Assembly: GCF_039555755.1 (NCBI RefSeq)
Contig: NZ_CP154631.1
Location: forward strand, 1,674,001 to 1,738,000
DNA: 64,000 nucleotides
From: Pseudomonas sediminis
GTDB lineage: Bacteria > Pseudomonadota > Gammaproteobacteria > Pseudomonadales > Pseudomonadaceae
Direction of reading: 5' to 3'
A program made the translations under genes and the position numbers. The notes below the pieces were generated by a model. It was not told where the DNA came from. It saw only the letters and a program-made list of their open reading frames with translations, and made no database searches. Positions within the stretch are counted from its first letter, which is position 1. Each line of letters opens with the position of its first letter. Below are positions 48,159-56,777 of this stretch, in pieces.

Positions 48159-48252
48159 GTCATGTCCAGAATCAACTGCTAGATAGCCAGAATTTACCTT
48201 ATTCAAGTACCTGCCGCTGACTAGACTGGCCACGCCCAAACAGGAGACCCGC

Positions 48253-48864
48253 ATGGCCCTAGAACTCTGGCTCGTCTACTTCGTCGCCACCCTTGGCCTA
48301 GCGCTGACGCCCGGCCCCAACAGCCTTCTGGCGCTGACCCACGGCGGGCTGTACGGCGCGCGCATGGCACTGGCCACCATCCTTGGCGGTGTGGTTGGCT
48401 TCAGTACCTTGATCGCACTGGCCATGTTCGGCCTCAGTGCCTTGCTCAAGACCGCGCCCAACGCCCTGCTAGCACTCAAATGGATCGGTGGCGCCTACCT
48501 GATCTGGCTGGGCGTGCAACTGTGGCGCTCGCCGCCGATGAACCTGACCCTGGCAGACAGCGGCACCCGCCCCAGCGCCGTACGGCTGTTTCGCCAAGGG
48601 CTGCTGTCGGCACTGTCGAATCCCAAGGTGATCCTGTTCTACGGCGCCTTCCTGCCGCAGTTCGTCGATCCGCAACGCGGCCTGGCCGTGCAGTTCGTGG
48701 TGATGGCAGCGACCTTCGCCGTGGTCGAGTTCCTCGTCGAGCTGCTGCTGGCGTTGCTGGCCTTCCGCGTACGGCCCTGGCTGCAACGCGGCGGCCGCAC
48801 CTTCAACCGCAGTTGCGGCGTGCTCTTCGTGCTGATCGGTGTAGCGCTACCGCTGGCGCGCTGA
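48253..48864 (+). CDS. LysE/RhtB-family amino acid exporter
   Basis: 203 residues, six predicted spans, with the family signature LALTPGPNSLLALTHGGLYG at residues 16-35 and LSNPKVILFYGAFLPQFVDP near 118. It exports an amino acid or derivative. CAGGAGA lies 9 bases before the ATG. It is divergent from the GlxA-type regulator, which probably controls it. It converges on the flavin reductase gene. The substrate is unknown. Confidence 0.9.
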   Translation: MALELWLVYFVATLGLALTPGPNSLLALTHGGLYGARMALATILGGVVGFSTLIALAMFGLSALLKTAPNALLALKWIGGAYLIWLGVQLWRSPPMNLTLADSGTRPSAVRLFRQGLLSALSNPKVILFYGAFLPQFVDPQRGLAVQFVVMAATFAVVEFLVELLLALLAFRVRPWLQRGGRTFNRSCGVLFVLIGVALPLAR

Positions 48865-48876
48865 GCACGCCCGACA

Positions 48877-49446
48877 TCAGGCCTTGAGCGCCTCGCCAAT
48901 CGCGTAGTAGTGCCCGCCCGCGACGTGATGCAGGCTGCGCAGGCTCGGGTCGGCCGTTTCGAAATGCCAGCGGCCGTCGCGGAACACGCGCTCGTCCGCC
49001 CAGGCCGCGATCACCTCGCCGATGAACAGGTCGTAGGCCTGCTGGTTATGCGGCTCATCGATCAGCCGGCAGACCAGCCAGGCCGAGCAGCCGGCCACCA
49101 ATGGCACATCGTGGCCTGCCATCTCGAACAACTCGACCCCGGCATGGGCCAGCTTCGCCGGATCATCGGCCAGGCTGGCGCTGCCCACCGCCTGGGTCAG
49201 TTGCAGCTGCGCCACGGTCGGCACCTGGATGGCGAACAGGCCGCTACCCTCGATCAGCGCGCGGGTGCGGGTGGCCTTTTCCAGCACCACGGTCAGCTTC
49301 GGCGGATCGAAATCCAGGGCGCAGCACCAGGCTGCCGCCATGACGTTATCCACAGTCTGATGACGCGCCGACACCAGCACGGTCGGCCCGTGGTTGAGCA
49401 GACGGTAGGCCTTGGCCAGGTCGACGGAATGAATGGACGCGCTCAT
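48877..49446 (-). CDS. Flavin reductase-like domain protein
   Basis: 189 residues of the flavin reductase-like FMN-binding split-barrel family, with the entry segment LLNHGPTVLVSARHQTVDNV and the flavin-contact region LDFDPPKLTVVLEKATRTRA. These enzymes reduce FMN or act as the reductase partner of two-component monooxygenases; no monooxygenase gene is nearby. The chosen start removes a short unsupported extension. It lies about 83 bases downstream of the SDR gene on the same strand, so co-transcription is possible. Confidence 0.85.
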   Translation of the reverse strand: MSASIHSVDLAKAYRLLNHGPTVLVSARHQTVDNVMAAAWCCALDFDPPKLTVVLEKATRTRALIEGSGLFAIQVPTVAQLQLTQAVGSASLADDPAKLAHAGVELFEMAGHDVPLVAGCSAWLVCRLIDEPHNQQAYDLFIGEVIAAWADERVFRDGRWHFETADPSLRSLHHVAGGHYYAIGEALKA

Positions 49447-49529
49447 GCAGACTCCTGAAAGCGAAAAAGGCGCCTGCATGCTGGCTCGGGTGAACCAGCA
49501 TCGCAAGCGCCTGCAACAGCGGTTATGGA

Positions 49530-50273
49530 TCAGAACTCCTGCGTGGTCGGACGCAGAACGATCTCGTTGATGTCGACGTCAGCCGGCTGCTCGATGGCGT
49601 AGGCAATGGCGCGTGCCACCGATTCCGCCGGAATCGCCTGCTTGTAGAAGTCGACGACGAAGTCGCGGCTCTGCTGGTGCGAGCTGCCGAACTTCAGCTC
49701 CGAATCCACCGCGCCCGGCTCGATGGTGGTGGTGCGGATGCTGCCGCCTACCTCGTGACGCAACCCTTCGGAGATGGCGCGTACGGCGAACTTGGTGCCG
49801 CTGTAGACGGTACCGCCCGGGCTGAACACCTTGATCCCGGCCACCGAGGCGATGTTGATGAAGTGCCCGGCGTTCTGCTGCTGGAACACTGGCAGCGCCG
49901 CGGCGATGCCGTACAGCACGCCCTTGATGTTGATGTCGATCATGCGCTCCCACTCCTCGACGCGCACATCGCTCATCGGTGCAATGGACATAAGGCCGGC
50001 GTTGTTGATCAGCACATCGACGCGGCCGAAGGTGTCCAGCGCGCCCTGGATCAGTGCCTTGACCTCATCGGCGCGGGTCACGTCGGTCTGGTAGGCCACG
50101 GCCTCGCCGCCAGCGGCAACCAGATCGCTGACCAGTTGCTCGAGACGCTCTTTGCGCCGTGCGGCCAGCACCACCTTGGCGCCCAACTTGCTCAGATGAC
50201 GGGCGGTGGCTTCGCCCAGGCCGCTGCTGGCGCCGGTGATGACCACGACCTTGCCAGAAATATTGTTGCTCAT
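49530..50273 (-). CDS. Short-chain dehydrogenase/reductase
   Basis: 247 residues of classical SDR type. The cofactor motif TGASSGLGEATARHL is at residues 13-27, an Arg pair after beta-2 (AARRKERLEQL) points to NADP(H), NNAG is near 88, and the catalytic Ser and YxxxK lie in IASVAGIKVFSPGGTVYSGTKFA near 140-160. It resembles the YdfG/oxidoreductase group of broad specificity. The LysR gene is divergent with 140 bases between starts and is the likely regulator. Confidence 0.92.
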   Translation of the reverse strand: MSNNISGKVVVITGASSGLGEATARHLSKLGAKVVLAARRKERLEQLVSDLVAAGGEAVAYQTDVTRADEVKALIQGALDTFGRVDVLINNAGLMSIAPMSDVRVEEWERMIDINIKGVLYGIAAALPVFQQQNAGHFINIASVAGIKVFSPGGTVYSGTKFAVRAISEGLRHEVGGSIRTTTIEPGAVDSELKFGSSHQQSRDFVVDFYKQAIPAESVARAIAYAIEQPADVDINEIVLRPTTQEF

Positions 50274-50378
50274 GGTGATGCCCTCTATCGATTCGTTGAG
50301 TGCCCGGCGTCGCTCGCTGGACATAGCCTCACATTAGAGGCGATTTAAGTTTCAATGAATGGAAGAGTTTGGATTAGG

Positions 50379-50397
50379 CTATTCCACATTATGGAAT
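50379..50397. promoter_or_regulatory. Dyad between SDR and LysR genes
   Basis: TATTCCACATTATGGAATA is an interrupted palindrome (TATTCCA / TGGAATA) of T-N11-A type, 17 bases before the LysR ATG. It is a plausible LysR-binding site with autoregulation. Confidence 0.6.
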
Positions 50398-50413
50398 ACA
50401 GAGGCATCCCGAC

Positions 50414-51325
50414 ATGCTTAATCGCATGGAGATGGTCCGCATCTTCTGCAGCGCAGCCGACTGCAACAATTTCCGCGAAGCAGCCACTCGCCTGGGGGTT
50501 TCCCCCCAGGCTGTGACCCGTGCGATCAAGGCGCTGGAGGAGGAGCTGGGCGAGATCCTGTTTCACCGCAACACCCGCCAGGTGCATATCACCGCCTTCG
50601 GCGAGGCCTATGCGCTGCGCGCCCGGCAGATGCTGGAAGACTTCGATGCGCTGTTTCGCGGCCATCGCGCCGAGGCCGAATCGGCCATCGCCGGGCGCAT
50701 CGGCATCACCGCGCCGCAGGCCATCGGCAAGCGCTTTCTGGTGGCGTTCCTGCAGCCCTTGCTCAAGCAGCACCCACAGCTGGTGCTGAACCTGCGCCTG
50801 GAGGACGAGATCACCGACGCGGTGGAGGCGCAGATCGACATCGGCATCCGCGTCGGCTTTCTGCGTGATAGCCGCTACGTCGCGCGCGCCTTGGCGCCGG
50901 TGCCGTTGCTGGTGGTGGCTGCGCCCGAGCTGATCGCTGCCACTGGCGAGCCGCGCAGCCTCGACGAGTTGCAACAGCGGCCGCTGTCGGTGCTGATCGA
51001 CCGCAAGAACGGTCGTCCCTGGCCGTGGACCTTCGCTCACGGCCCCAGCCTGCATCCGCCCGCGCCAGCGCTGGTCTGCGATGACCAGGAAGCAGAGCTG
51101 GAGGCGGTGCTCGCCGGCCTGGCCTACGGCCAGTTACCCGCCTATCTGGCGCAGCCCTACCTGGAGAGTGGCCGCCTGCAGGCGGTGCTGACCGAGCAGG
51201 CACCCGATCCCTGGCAGCTGTTCATCTACCGCCCGCAGCAAGGCCCGGTGCCGCCAAGGGTGCGCCTGGTGTTCGATCACCTGCGCGCCTGCTTCTCCGA
51301 CCCGGCGCAGTTTCCTCAGGGCTGA
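50414..51325 (+). CDS. LysR-family regulator, divergent from the SDR gene
   Basis: 303 residues with an N-terminal winged helix (about 5-64; CNNFREAATRLGVSPQAVTR) and a co-inducer domain of the CrgA/AaeR-like branch (ARALAPVPLLVVAAPEL). Divergence from the SDR gene, with an A+T-rich stretch between them (GGCTATTCCACATTATGGAATA, a dyad TATTCCACATTATGGAATA typical of LysR sites at about 50379-50397), suggests direct control of the SDR gene. The inducer is not known. Confidence 0.9.
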   Translation: MLNRMEMVRIFCSAADCNNFREAATRLGVSPQAVTRAIKALEEELGEILFHRNTRQVHITAFGEAYALRARQMLEDFDALFRGHRAEAESAIAGRIGITAPQAIGKRFLVAFLQPLLKQHPQLVLNLRLEDEITDAVEAQIDIGIRVGFLRDSRYVARALAPVPLLVVAAPELIAATGEPRSLDELQQRPLSVLIDRKNGRPWPWTFAHGPSLHPPAPALVCDDQEAELEAVLAGLAYGQLPAYLAQPYLESGRLQAVLTEQAPDPWQLFIYRPQQGPVPPRVRLVFDHLRACFSDPAQFPQG

Positions 51326-51426
51326 GGTCGCTCACGGCAACGCCGCTGTCGCCTGCGAAGCGCCCGCCCCGCACATCGCTCCGTAACCTGCCTGAAGCCG
51401 TCTAAATCAGGGATCAGGAGCGTTAT

Positions 51427-52734
51427 ATGAATGCCATGCACACGGGCCAGCAGGTCAGCCCGGCCACCTTGCACAAGGTGATCGCCGCCTCGGCCATCGG
51501 GAACTTCGTCGAGTGGTTCGACTTCGCCGTCTACGGCTTTCTCGCCGTGACCATCGCTTCGCTGTTCTTCCCACCGGGCAACCCGACCCTGGCGCTGCTG
51601 CAGACCTTTGCCGTGTTTGCCGTGTCGTTCGCCCTGCGCCCACTGGGCGGCATCGTCTTCGGCATTCTCGGTGATCGGATCGGGCGTAAACGCGTGCTGT
51701 CGATCACAGTGCTGCTGATGGCCGGCGCCACCACGCTGATCGGCTTGCTGCCCACCTACGCCAGCATCGGTCTGTTCGCTCCGCTGCTGCTGGCCGTGGC
51801 GCGTTGCCTGCAAGGTTTCTCTGCCGGAGGCGAATACGCCGGCGCCTGCGCCTTCGTCATGGAGCATGCGCCCACCGAACGCAAGGCGCGCTACGGCAGC
51901 TTCGTACCAGTCTCGACCTTCATGGCGTTCGCCTGCGCCGCCGGCTTGGTATTCGGCATGGGCTTCTGGCTGGACGAAGCGCAGATGCAGGCCTGGGGCT
52001 GGCGCGTGCCCTTCCTGATCGCCGCGCCGCTGGGCCTGGTCGGCTTGTACATGCGCCTGCGTCTGGACGAATCACCGGCCTTCCAGGCCCTGGCTGCCCA
52101 GCCTCACCCTGAACATTCGCCGCTGCGCGAAACCCTGCGCGAGCATGGCGGCACCGTGCTCTGCCTGTCGGCGTTCATCTCCGCCACGGCGCTGTCGTTC
52201 TACATGTTCACCACCTACCTCACCACCTATATGCAGGTGGTCGGCGGCGCCGCGCGGCCGACCGCCTTGCTGGCCAGCCTGATCGCGCTGTTCTTCGCCG
52301 CCCTGCTGTGTCCCTTCGTCGGGCGCTATTCGGATCGCGTCGGGCGCCGCCGCACCATCCTCACCGCCGGAGTGGCGTTGATCGTCGCGGTGTATCCGGC
52401 CTTCACCCTGGCCGCCTCGGGCACCCTGCTGGCTTCAGCCCTGGGCGCCATGCTGCTGGCAGTGGGTGCGGTGATCTGTGGCGTGGTCACGGCGGTGCTG
52501 CTCTCCGAGCAGTTCCCCACCCGGGTGCGCTACACCGCCTCGGCCTTCACCTACAACCTGGCCTACACCATCTTCGGCGGCACCGCGCCGCTGATCGCCA
52601 CTTGGTTGATCGAGGCGACCGGCAACCGCATGTCGCCGGCCTTCTACCTGATCGCCATCGCCCTACTGGCCCTGGCCGGCGGCCTGGCTCTGCCGGAGTC
52701 GTCGAAGCGGCCGCTGAACTACCGGGCGGACTGA
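51427..52734 (+). CDS. MFS transporter, metabolite:H+ symporter (MHS) family
   Basis: 435 residues, 12 spans. The MHS opening ASAIGNFVEWFDFAVYGFLA, the loop motif GDRIGRKRVL after span 2, and RCLQGFSAGGEYAGACAFVM are diagnostic of the family that includes ProP, KgtP and ShiA. It imports a small organic acid or a compatible solute with protons. It follows the LysR gene by about 100 bases on the same strand and converges on a TonB receptor, 7 bases from its stop. The substrate is not resolved. Confidence 0.9.
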   Translation: MNAMHTGQQVSPATLHKVIAASAIGNFVEWFDFAVYGFLAVTIASLFFPPGNPTLALLQTFAVFAVSFALRPLGGIVFGILGDRIGRKRVLSITVLLMAGATTLIGLLPTYASIGLFAPLLLAVARCLQGFSAGGEYAGACAFVMEHAPTERKARYGSFVPVSTFMAFACAAGLVFGMGFWLDEAQMQAWGWRVPFLIAAPLGLVGLYMRLRLDESPAFQALAAQPHPEHSPLRETLREHGGTVLCLSAFISATALSFYMFTTYLTTYMQVVGGAARPTALLASLIALFFAALLCPFVGRYSDRVGRRRTILTAGVALIVAVYPAFTLAASGTLLASALGAMLLAVGAVICGVVTAVLLSEQFPTRVRYTASAFTYNLAYTIFGGTAPLIATWLIEATGNRMSPAFYLIAIALLALAGGLALPESSKRPLNYRAD

Positions 52735-52741
52735 GCGCTTA

Positions 52742-55006
52742 TCAGTACGCCACCGAGTAGCTGAGGGCGAAAGTACGCCCCGCCGCCGGCAGGCTGGAGA
52801 GCTTGCCGTAGGTGGCCTCGGCCTGTTGGCTGTAGACGCTCTTGTAGTCACGGTCGGCCAGGTTGTAGACACCGAAGCCGACCTCGCCACCGAACCAGGG
52901 CGCGTGGGCGATCAGGTCGACCACGGTGTAGCCCTGGATCTTCGCCGAGGGATTGGCGCGGATGCTCGGACTCACCGCGGCAGCCTGGGCGTCGTCGTAG
53001 GCGCGGTCGCTGCCGCCCACGCTGAGTGCCTGCAGGCGGACGCCGTAGCCATCGAGGAAATCCCAGTCGCTGTAAACGGTGGCCTTCAGCGGCGACACGC
53101 GGAAAGCGTTCAGCTCGCGCCATTTGCCGGCGGCGTCCTTGTACTGGCCGCGGGTGTAAGCCAGGGTGCCGCCCAGCGTCCAGCCCTCGGCAACCGGCAC
53201 CTGCAGATTGCCCTCGGCACCCCACACGCGTTCGTCGGTATCGGCCACCGAGACGCTGTAGTCGCGGTTGAACTGCACCACCTTGTCGGAGGTGTTGTAG
53301 AACGCGGTCACCCCGGCATTCAGGCCGCGGGCATCGCCCAGGCGCCAGCCCAGTTCGTAGTTGTTGACCTTGATCGAATCGATGCTGCTGTTATCGATCG
53401 AGAAGTTGGCCGACACGTCGCGCAGCATGCGCTGGGTGTCAGGCAGGCTGAAGCCCTGGGAGAAGTTGGCGAACAGCTGCTGAGTGTCGGTCAGCTTGTA
53501 CACCGCGCCGAGGTTGAACAGGGTTTCGCTGTGGCGAACGTTGCCGCCGGCCATTGTCTGCGGCTGATAACCCGGCACACGGTCGGCGGCAATCGCCTCG
53601 CCATAGGGAATGGAAGCGTCCACGTCGTTGCCAATGGTCTCGCGACGCACCCCGGCCTGCAGGCTGAGACGCTCGGTGAGCTGGTAGTCGCCCTGCAGGA
53701 ACAGGCCGGTCTTGCTCACCTCAACGTCCGGGCCCATGGCATAGCGCTGGGCTTCGCGGTAGTTCAGGCCGTTGCTGGCGATGAAGGTATTGAGGTCGTA
53801 AGACTGCCCGCTCTGGCTGTCCTTTTCCCGTTCGTGATCCAGGCCGTAGGTCAGTTGCAGGTCGCGCCCGGCCAGTTCGAAGCCCTTCTGCAACGCGGTG
53901 CGTACACCCCACACATCGATATCGGTGTTGGACTGCAGCGCCACGTAGGTGAAGCCCCCCGGCAGCGCCGGGTGCACCGCGGCCGCCACGGACGGGAACC
54001 AGCGCGACTTCTCCTTGCGGTAATAGGCCTCGGCGGTCAATTGCTGGCCCCAGAACAGGTCGCGATTCAGATACTGGACGTTGGCGCCGTAGTGACGGGT
54101 ACGCGGCTGATCGTCGAGTTGCAGGCCCTTGATGCCTTGCAGGCTCGGCTGGAAAGTCGCCGGGGTGAACAGCGCTGCCAGGCCTGGGCCGTAGTCCGGG
54201 CCATAGTCGCTGTCCTGCTCGTCGTCGTAATAGCGCACGCCGGCGCTCAGTTGCTGGTCATCGTCCAGGTGCCAGGTCAGGCGACCGTTGAAGTCGAAGC
54301 TGGTGGTGTCCTGGCGGTCGGTCTGGGCGATCTCCGGGCCGATGCGATCACCGTCGGCATCGCGAATCTCGCCTTGCTTGGTGTAGCTCAGCCCCGCGAA
54401 ACCGCTGACCGCGCCCTGGTGGAAGGCAGCGGTCTGCGAGGCCTCGTAGGCCATGGCATCGCGCGCCGCCTTGCCGGGGGTACGCAGGCCGATACGGCTG
54501 CTGAAGTCGCTGGTTTCGTCGTCGGCATTGCGGGTGATGATGTTGATCAGGCCGCCGGTGGCGCCGGCGCCATAGATGCTGGTGGCACCGGAGATCACCT
54601 CGATGCGCTCGATCATCGCCGGGCTGATGCTGTTGAGCTGGCGCGAACCATCACGTGAGCCGGTCAGCGGCACACCATCGATCATCACCTGCACGGTGCG
54701 CCCGCGCATGGTCATGCCGTAGTTACTGGCGGTGCCGCTGCTCGGCGCCAGAGAAGGTACAAGCTGGCCGAGGATATCGGCGGTGGAACGGCCAGCGGCG
54801 GCCTGCTCGGCGACCTGCTCGCGCTCGATGCTGTACACCGTGCCGGCGATCTCGGCGATGCTCTTGGCCGAACGCGTGGCGGTGACCACCATCGGGCCGA
54901 GCTCCTTGACCTGGCTGCTCGTGGTGTCGTCGGCCTGCGCGTGGAGCGCGCCGCTCACCGCCAGGCTGAGTAAGGTGACCTGCATGGATGCCGAAAGATG
55001 CCTCAT
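52742..55006 (-). CDS. TonB-dependent siderophore receptor with RhtX-type partner
   Basis: 754 residues with a signal peptide, TonB box-like MVVTATRSAKSIAEIAGTV, plug (MIERIEVISGATSIYGAGAT near 125) and barrel ending TFALSYSVAY. The barrel repeats resemble the aerobactin/rhizobactin/alcaligin receptor group. Directly upstream on the same strand, 22 bases away, is an RhtX/FptX-like transporter gene, and an AraC regulator lies beyond a Fur-like site. This is the standard layout of a self-contained siderophore uptake module. No siderophore synthesis gene is present here, so it probably takes up a foreign or remotely encoded siderophore. Confidence 0.9.
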   Translation of the reverse strand: MRHLSASMQVTLLSLAVSGALHAQADDTTSSQVKELGPMVVTATRSAKSIAEIAGTVYSIEREQVAEQAAAGRSTADILGQLVPSLAPSSGTASNYGMTMRGRTVQVMIDGVPLTGSRDGSRQLNSISPAMIERIEVISGATSIYGAGATGGLINIITRNADDETSDFSSRIGLRTPGKAARDAMAYEASQTAAFHQGAVSGFAGLSYTKQGEIRDADGDRIGPEIAQTDRQDTTSFDFNGRLTWHLDDDQQLSAGVRYYDDEQDSDYGPDYGPGLAALFTPATFQPSLQGIKGLQLDDQPRTRHYGANVQYLNRDLFWGQQLTAEAYYRKEKSRWFPSVAAAVHPALPGGFTYVALQSNTDIDVWGVRTALQKGFELAGRDLQLTYGLDHEREKDSQSGQSYDLNTFIASNGLNYREAQRYAMGPDVEVSKTGLFLQGDYQLTERLSLQAGVRRETIGNDVDASIPYGEAIAADRVPGYQPQTMAGGNVRHSETLFNLGAVYKLTDTQQLFANFSQGFSLPDTQRMLRDVSANFSIDNSSIDSIKVNNYELGWRLGDARGLNAGVTAFYNTSDKVVQFNRDYSVSVADTDERVWGAEGNLQVPVAEGWTLGGTLAYTRGQYKDAAGKWRELNAFRVSPLKATVYSDWDFLDGYGVRLQALSVGGSDRAYDDAQAAAVSPSIRANPSAKIQGYTVVDLIAHAPWFGGEVGFGVYNLADRDYKSVYSQQAEATYGKLSSLPAAGRTFALSYSVAY

Positions 55007-55028
55007 GGTTTCCCCCAGAGAAAGCGCG

Positions 55029-56258
55029 TCAATGATTGCCGGAGCCGGCCTGGATCGACCGGACGATAGGTTTGCAGAGCAGGACGCTGAGCACTGAAAG
55101 TGCGCCCAGCAGCAGGTAATAGGTTTCGTAGCCCAGGCCCTTGGCGACGAAGCCCGACAGCGAACCGCCGACGAAGAACACCAGCAGCTCGAAGCACACC
55201 AGCACGGTGAAGTCGGTGCCGGCCTGCTGCCGCGAGCACAGCTGCATGAACAGGGCGTAGAGGCTGGTCATCGCCAGGTAACGGATGGCCAGGAGCACCA
55301 GCACCATGGTGCCGAGCCACAGCGGTGAGCCGTCGGCCAGGCCGCTGAACAGCAGCCCGGCGACCGCCAGATAGGCCAGGCTGCGCAGCCAGCCGGCACG
55401 CAGCAGCAGGGTCGCCGCACGCTGGCGCAGCAACAAACGCGCAGCCGCCACGGCGGCGAGCAGCCCGACGCTGGCACCGGCCACCGACATCAGCAGGCCG
55501 ATCTGCGTCAGCGACCACTGGCGATCCACCAGCATCGGCGTGAGCATGGCCATGGCCGGCGCCTCGACCAGGCGATAGACCAGAATCAGCAACAGTGCCC
55601 AGCGGATCTCCGGGCGCTTGAAGGTGGCGATGAAGCCCGGCTTGGCCGCCTCGGCCTGCGCCGGCAGGCGATCATCGACCCGCGCCACCGCCAGCATGGT
55701 CAGGGCACTGAGGCCGGCCAGGGTCAGCAGCGCGCTCTGCCAGCCGACCACCTGGTACAGCCACAACACGCCGGCACCGCCGAATAGGCTGCCCAGGGCC
55801 ACGCCGATGCTCTGCGCCATGCTGCCGAGGCGATGATCCTCGCTGGCCAGCGACTCCACGGTGTAGCCGTCGATGGCGATGTCCTGGGTGGCGGCGAACG
55901 TGGATATCCACAGGCTCACCAGCACGAACAGCAACAAGCCGTGCTCCAGGCCGGTCAGCGCCAGCACCAAGATGCCGGCCACCAGCGCCGCCTGGGTCAG
56001 CCACAGCCAGGTACGGCGCCGGCCGAGGCTGTGCAGGTAATGCCGGTCGACCAGCGGCGCCCAGAGAAACTTGAACGCCCAGGGGACATACAGCAGCGAA
56101 AGCATGCCGATCCAGCGCAGATCGACACCCTGGCTGCGCAGAATGGCCGGCATCGCCACGTTGAAGAAGTACAGCGGCAGGGCGTGGGCCAGGTACAGCA
56201 CCACGATCACCGCCAGCGCCAGCCGGGTCACCGGCGCCTGCTCAGACGGACGTTGCAT
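55029..56258 (-). CDS. RhtX/FptX-like siderophore transporter (MFS)
   Basis: 409 residues, 12 spans. The N-terminus LALAVIVVLYLAHALPLYFF, then AILRSQGVDLRWIGMLSLLYVPWAFKFLWAPLVDR-type content and STFAATQDIAIDGYTVESLA, match the single-protein inner-membrane permeases that import ferri-siderophores (RhtX of Sinorhizobium, FptX of P. aeruginosa). It starts inside the 3' end of the upstream small gene (17-base overlap) and ends 22 bases before the receptor gene, so the three form one operon. Confidence 0.9.
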   Translation of the reverse strand: MQRPSEQAPVTRLALAVIVVLYLAHALPLYFFNVAMPAILRSQGVDLRWIGMLSLLYVPWAFKFLWAPLVDRHYLHSLGRRRTWLWLTQAALVAGILVLALTGLEHGLLLFVLVSLWISTFAATQDIAIDGYTVESLASEDHRLGSMAQSIGVALGSLFGGAGVLWLYQVVGWQSALLTLAGLSALTMLAVARVDDRLPAQAEAAKPGFIATFKRPEIRWALLLILVYRLVEAPAMAMLTPMLVDRQWSLTQIGLLMSVAGASVGLLAAVAAARLLLRQRAATLLLRAGWLRSLAYLAVAGLLFSGLADGSPLWLGTMVLVLLAIRYLAMTSLYALFMQLCSRQQAGTDFTVLVCFELLVFFVGGSLSGFVAKGLGYETYYLLLGALSVLSVLLCKPIVRSIQAGSGNH

Positions 56259-56631
56259 GATTCACCATGCGCTCGGCGATCCAGCGATAGCCGTGCGTCC
56301 TGTCCAGGGTGACGAAATAGGGCACGCCCCAGGCGGCATGCAGCGCCGGGGTGTCGAGCCGGGCCTGTTCGTCAGCATCACAGGCGATTCGCACCAGCCC
56401 CACGCAGATCTCGCGGAACGCCGCCTTGTGCTGCTTGTACCAAACGCCCTGGATGGCCCGGTAATCCTCGACGAAGGTGCTGCCCTCGCGGGTGCTGGAG
56501 ATGAAGAAGAACGGCTGGCGGCCTTCGATCAGACGCTCGATGCCATCCAGCCACTGGCGTATCTGCGCCGCATCGACTTGGTCGTGGAAGACCGCCTCGA
56601 CCACCGTCGTTTGCGTGAGGAGCAAACCCAT
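56242..56631 (-). CDS. Unknown 129-residue protein, first gene of the siderophore uptake operon
   Basis: Short cytosolic protein with no signal peptide or membrane span. Visible features are ALHAAWGVPYFVTLDRTHGY near the C-terminus and a central FFFISSTREGSTFVEDYRA. It is probably a small alpha/beta domain. I do not recognise it. It is the first gene after the Fur-like site and overlaps the MFS gene by 17 bases, so it is likely made in step with siderophore import. A role in handling the internalised siderophore or regulation is possible but unproven. Confidence 0.75.
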   Translation of the reverse strand: MGLLLTQTTVVEAVFHDQVDAAQIRQWLDGIERLIEGRQPFFFISSTREGSTFVEDYRAIQGVWYKQHKAAFREICVGLVRIACDADEQARLDTPALHAAWGVPYFVTLDRTHGYRWIAERMVNHATSV

Positions 56632-56690
56632 CGCTGTGTGATTCCCATGATCGTTGGTGACGCAATCAAGACGATTGCGACCTCATTGCA

Positions 56691-56709
56691 CATGAGAATA
56701 ATTCTGAAC
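56691..56709. promoter_or_regulatory. Fur-like box between siderophore operon and araC
   Basis: GAGAATAATTCTG (56694-56706) matches the core GATAATNATTATC at 9-10 of 12 defined positions and is palindromic around AGAAT/ATTCT. It lies between the divergent unknown gene and the AraC gene. Confidence 0.6.
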
Positions 56710-56777
56710 AATGTTGCGCGCTTAGGGGAAAAGAAGGAAAAATTAGCCGCAACGAAACTTCCATCGGTCAAGCCAGC

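Noticed and set aside
52826..54658. A 610-codon open frame antisense to the second siderophore receptor
   Set aside because: Same GC shadow effect; the receptor is unambiguous.
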